DNA of 64,000 bases from an uncultured Acetobacteroides sp. (GTDB lineage Bacteria > Bacteroidota > Bacteroidia > Bacteroidales > ZOR0009), in contig NZ_OY782755.1 of NCBI RefSeq assembly GCF_963678165.1, positions 3,663,996-3,727,995 of the forward strand, given 5' to 3'. A program made the translations under genes and the position numbers. The first letter of the stretch is position 1. Each line of letters opens with the position of its first letter. This document shows positions 62,879 through 64,000 of this stretch, in pieces. The notes under the pieces are model-generated. The model was not told the DNA's origin, ran no database searches, and worked only from the letters and a program-made list of their open reading frames with translations.

Positions 62879-64000
62879 GCACTTAGACATGAATCTAAGT
62901 CCAGAACAAATCGAAGGAGTCGCCCTAAGGAGCATGCTTCCATTGTTTCCCACGAGCGAATATAATAGCATGTAAGGATGGACAAAAAGAGGAATGGACA
63001 GGAGTTTGCCCACCATCAGTTAATCGCAAAGGTGATAAACATTAATTTTTACATCGCAAGCCCCTGCCACTTGTGAGAAAGAGGGGCAAACGAAAACTTA
63101 AATCACCTAATTCAGCAGTGCTTTCCTAAGAAAACAGATTTTGGAGGCATCACCAATCAGGATGTAGAGTAAGTCCAGAATGCGCTAAACACCACACCTA
63201 TAAAACGATTAAAGTTTGATGCACCGTTAACTATATTTGGAAGAGAATTAATGAAACCCCAAATTGAACTTTAAACGTGAATCTTTCATTTTACTTATTC
63301 TTCATTACAGGAATTGACAGTACAAAATATAGGGGGAATTGCTAGATTTACACAATTCCACAGACATCCTTTTAGAAACTGTCGCCTGCGAAACTCGGTG
63401 TAATCGGAGATAAATAATGGTAGCTTGATTTTTATCTTTACTGCCAATGTCTAATTGTAGATACCCTTAAAACCGAAATTCCCATCCAAATCCCCAGTTT
63501 CCTCAAGTTCCTCACTCATATTTATTTTTTGAATGCTCATTACACACCCGATTAACGTTACCTGAACCACTCTAACCAAAGGCAAATCAGAGGGAGAATG
63601 TACATGTTTCAAAAGATAGTCGATCGTCTCTATATCTTATTAAGTATATCTACAACAATGGCGTAACCTGATTTGAGAAAACAAATAGTTGCAATTTACG
63701 AGTAAAAAAGAAGCCCCTACAACCTAGTAAATCATTCATATTTCTGACCTTCAACTTTAAACAGAAACTGTGGAGTTTTTGATTATCCGAAAATACCAAC
63801 AAAGAGGAAGTCTGACTAAACAGTTCAAATGGAAATTCTAACTAAAGTATTTCAATCGAAATATAGGAAATCATCCAGTTACAAATCTTGGTTACCGTAA
63901 TCACCAAGTTCACACCATCATGTAGCCATATTGAGAGGGTTGTAACATCGCAACCTAACATACAAACCTTATAGATTAAATTGAACAGTAAGGTTCTCTT
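62879..64000. other. Terminal gene-free region
   Basis: About 1.1 kb of AT-rich sequence with dense stops in all frames. I see no RNA gene, no phased array and no insertion sequence end. Together with the HTH fragment it looks like a decayed mobile region. Confidence 0.45.

Overview
The window looks like a chromosomal segment of a Bacteroidota bacterium, most likely order Bacteroidales. The signs are a PorE-like OmpA/TPR/PD40 protein, DUF4105, DUF4861, DUF6443, DUF5977 and BACON families, lipoprotein signals, and promoters with a TAnnTTTG -7 element instead of a sigma70 -10 box. The species cannot be named from the sequence alone.

Layout. 1-9.5 kb is ordinary core-type content: a partial DUF4105 membrane protein, a PorE-like envelope protein, an M48 lipoprotein protease, two tRNA-Phe genes, an M16 peptidase, an O-methyltransferase, an ECF sigma factor and a DUF4861 lipoprotein. 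9.5-11.4 kb is gene-poor. 11.4-20 kb (minus strand) is a two-gene Rhs/Tc-like polymorphic toxin operon: SpvB-like partner, DUF6443/RHS protein with a possible phospholipase A2-like tip, then a lipoprotein as candidate immunity gene. 20.4-31.4 kb (plus) is one tightly packed operon for a type II secretion/pseudopilus machine (G, prepilin peptidase, E, D, L-like, M-like, lipoprotein, C-like, lipoprotein, K-like, I/J-like pseudopilins, F). It runs with no visible terminator into eight genes for secreted fibre-like proteins (31.4-39.1 kb). A convergent minus-strand operon of thirteen more fibre-like paralogs follows (40.4-53.6 kb). A second Rhs operon (54.4-62.2 kb, minus) has the same plan with a NucA/NucB-type nuclease tip and a SUKH/SMI1-KNR4-like immunity protein. 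The last 1.7 kb holds only a decayed HTH gene fragment.

The most unusual content is the set of 21 fibre-like genes physically joined to the secretion operon. Each has a Sec signal peptide, a variable N-terminal part (pyocin-knob-like, discoidin-like, carbohydrate-binding-like, or unrecognised beta-rich), short VGIGT motifs, and one of five versions of a 78-80 residue C-terminal cassette followed by a coiled coil. Cassettes, N-termini and tails are shuffled between genes and the cassettes are nearly identical at DNA level, which suggests a recombining repertoire of surface or secreted ligand binders. The idea that the T2SS-like machine exports them is my inference.

Two kinds of helically phased intergenic repeat also stand out. 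One is a seven-unit array of 22-bp palindromes at an exact 42-bp period (3283-3556). The other is a three-copy dispersed element built of about 16-19 A/T-tract units of 21 bp (10.76, 39.86 and 53.80 kb), always placed 3' of a gene with the same polarity.
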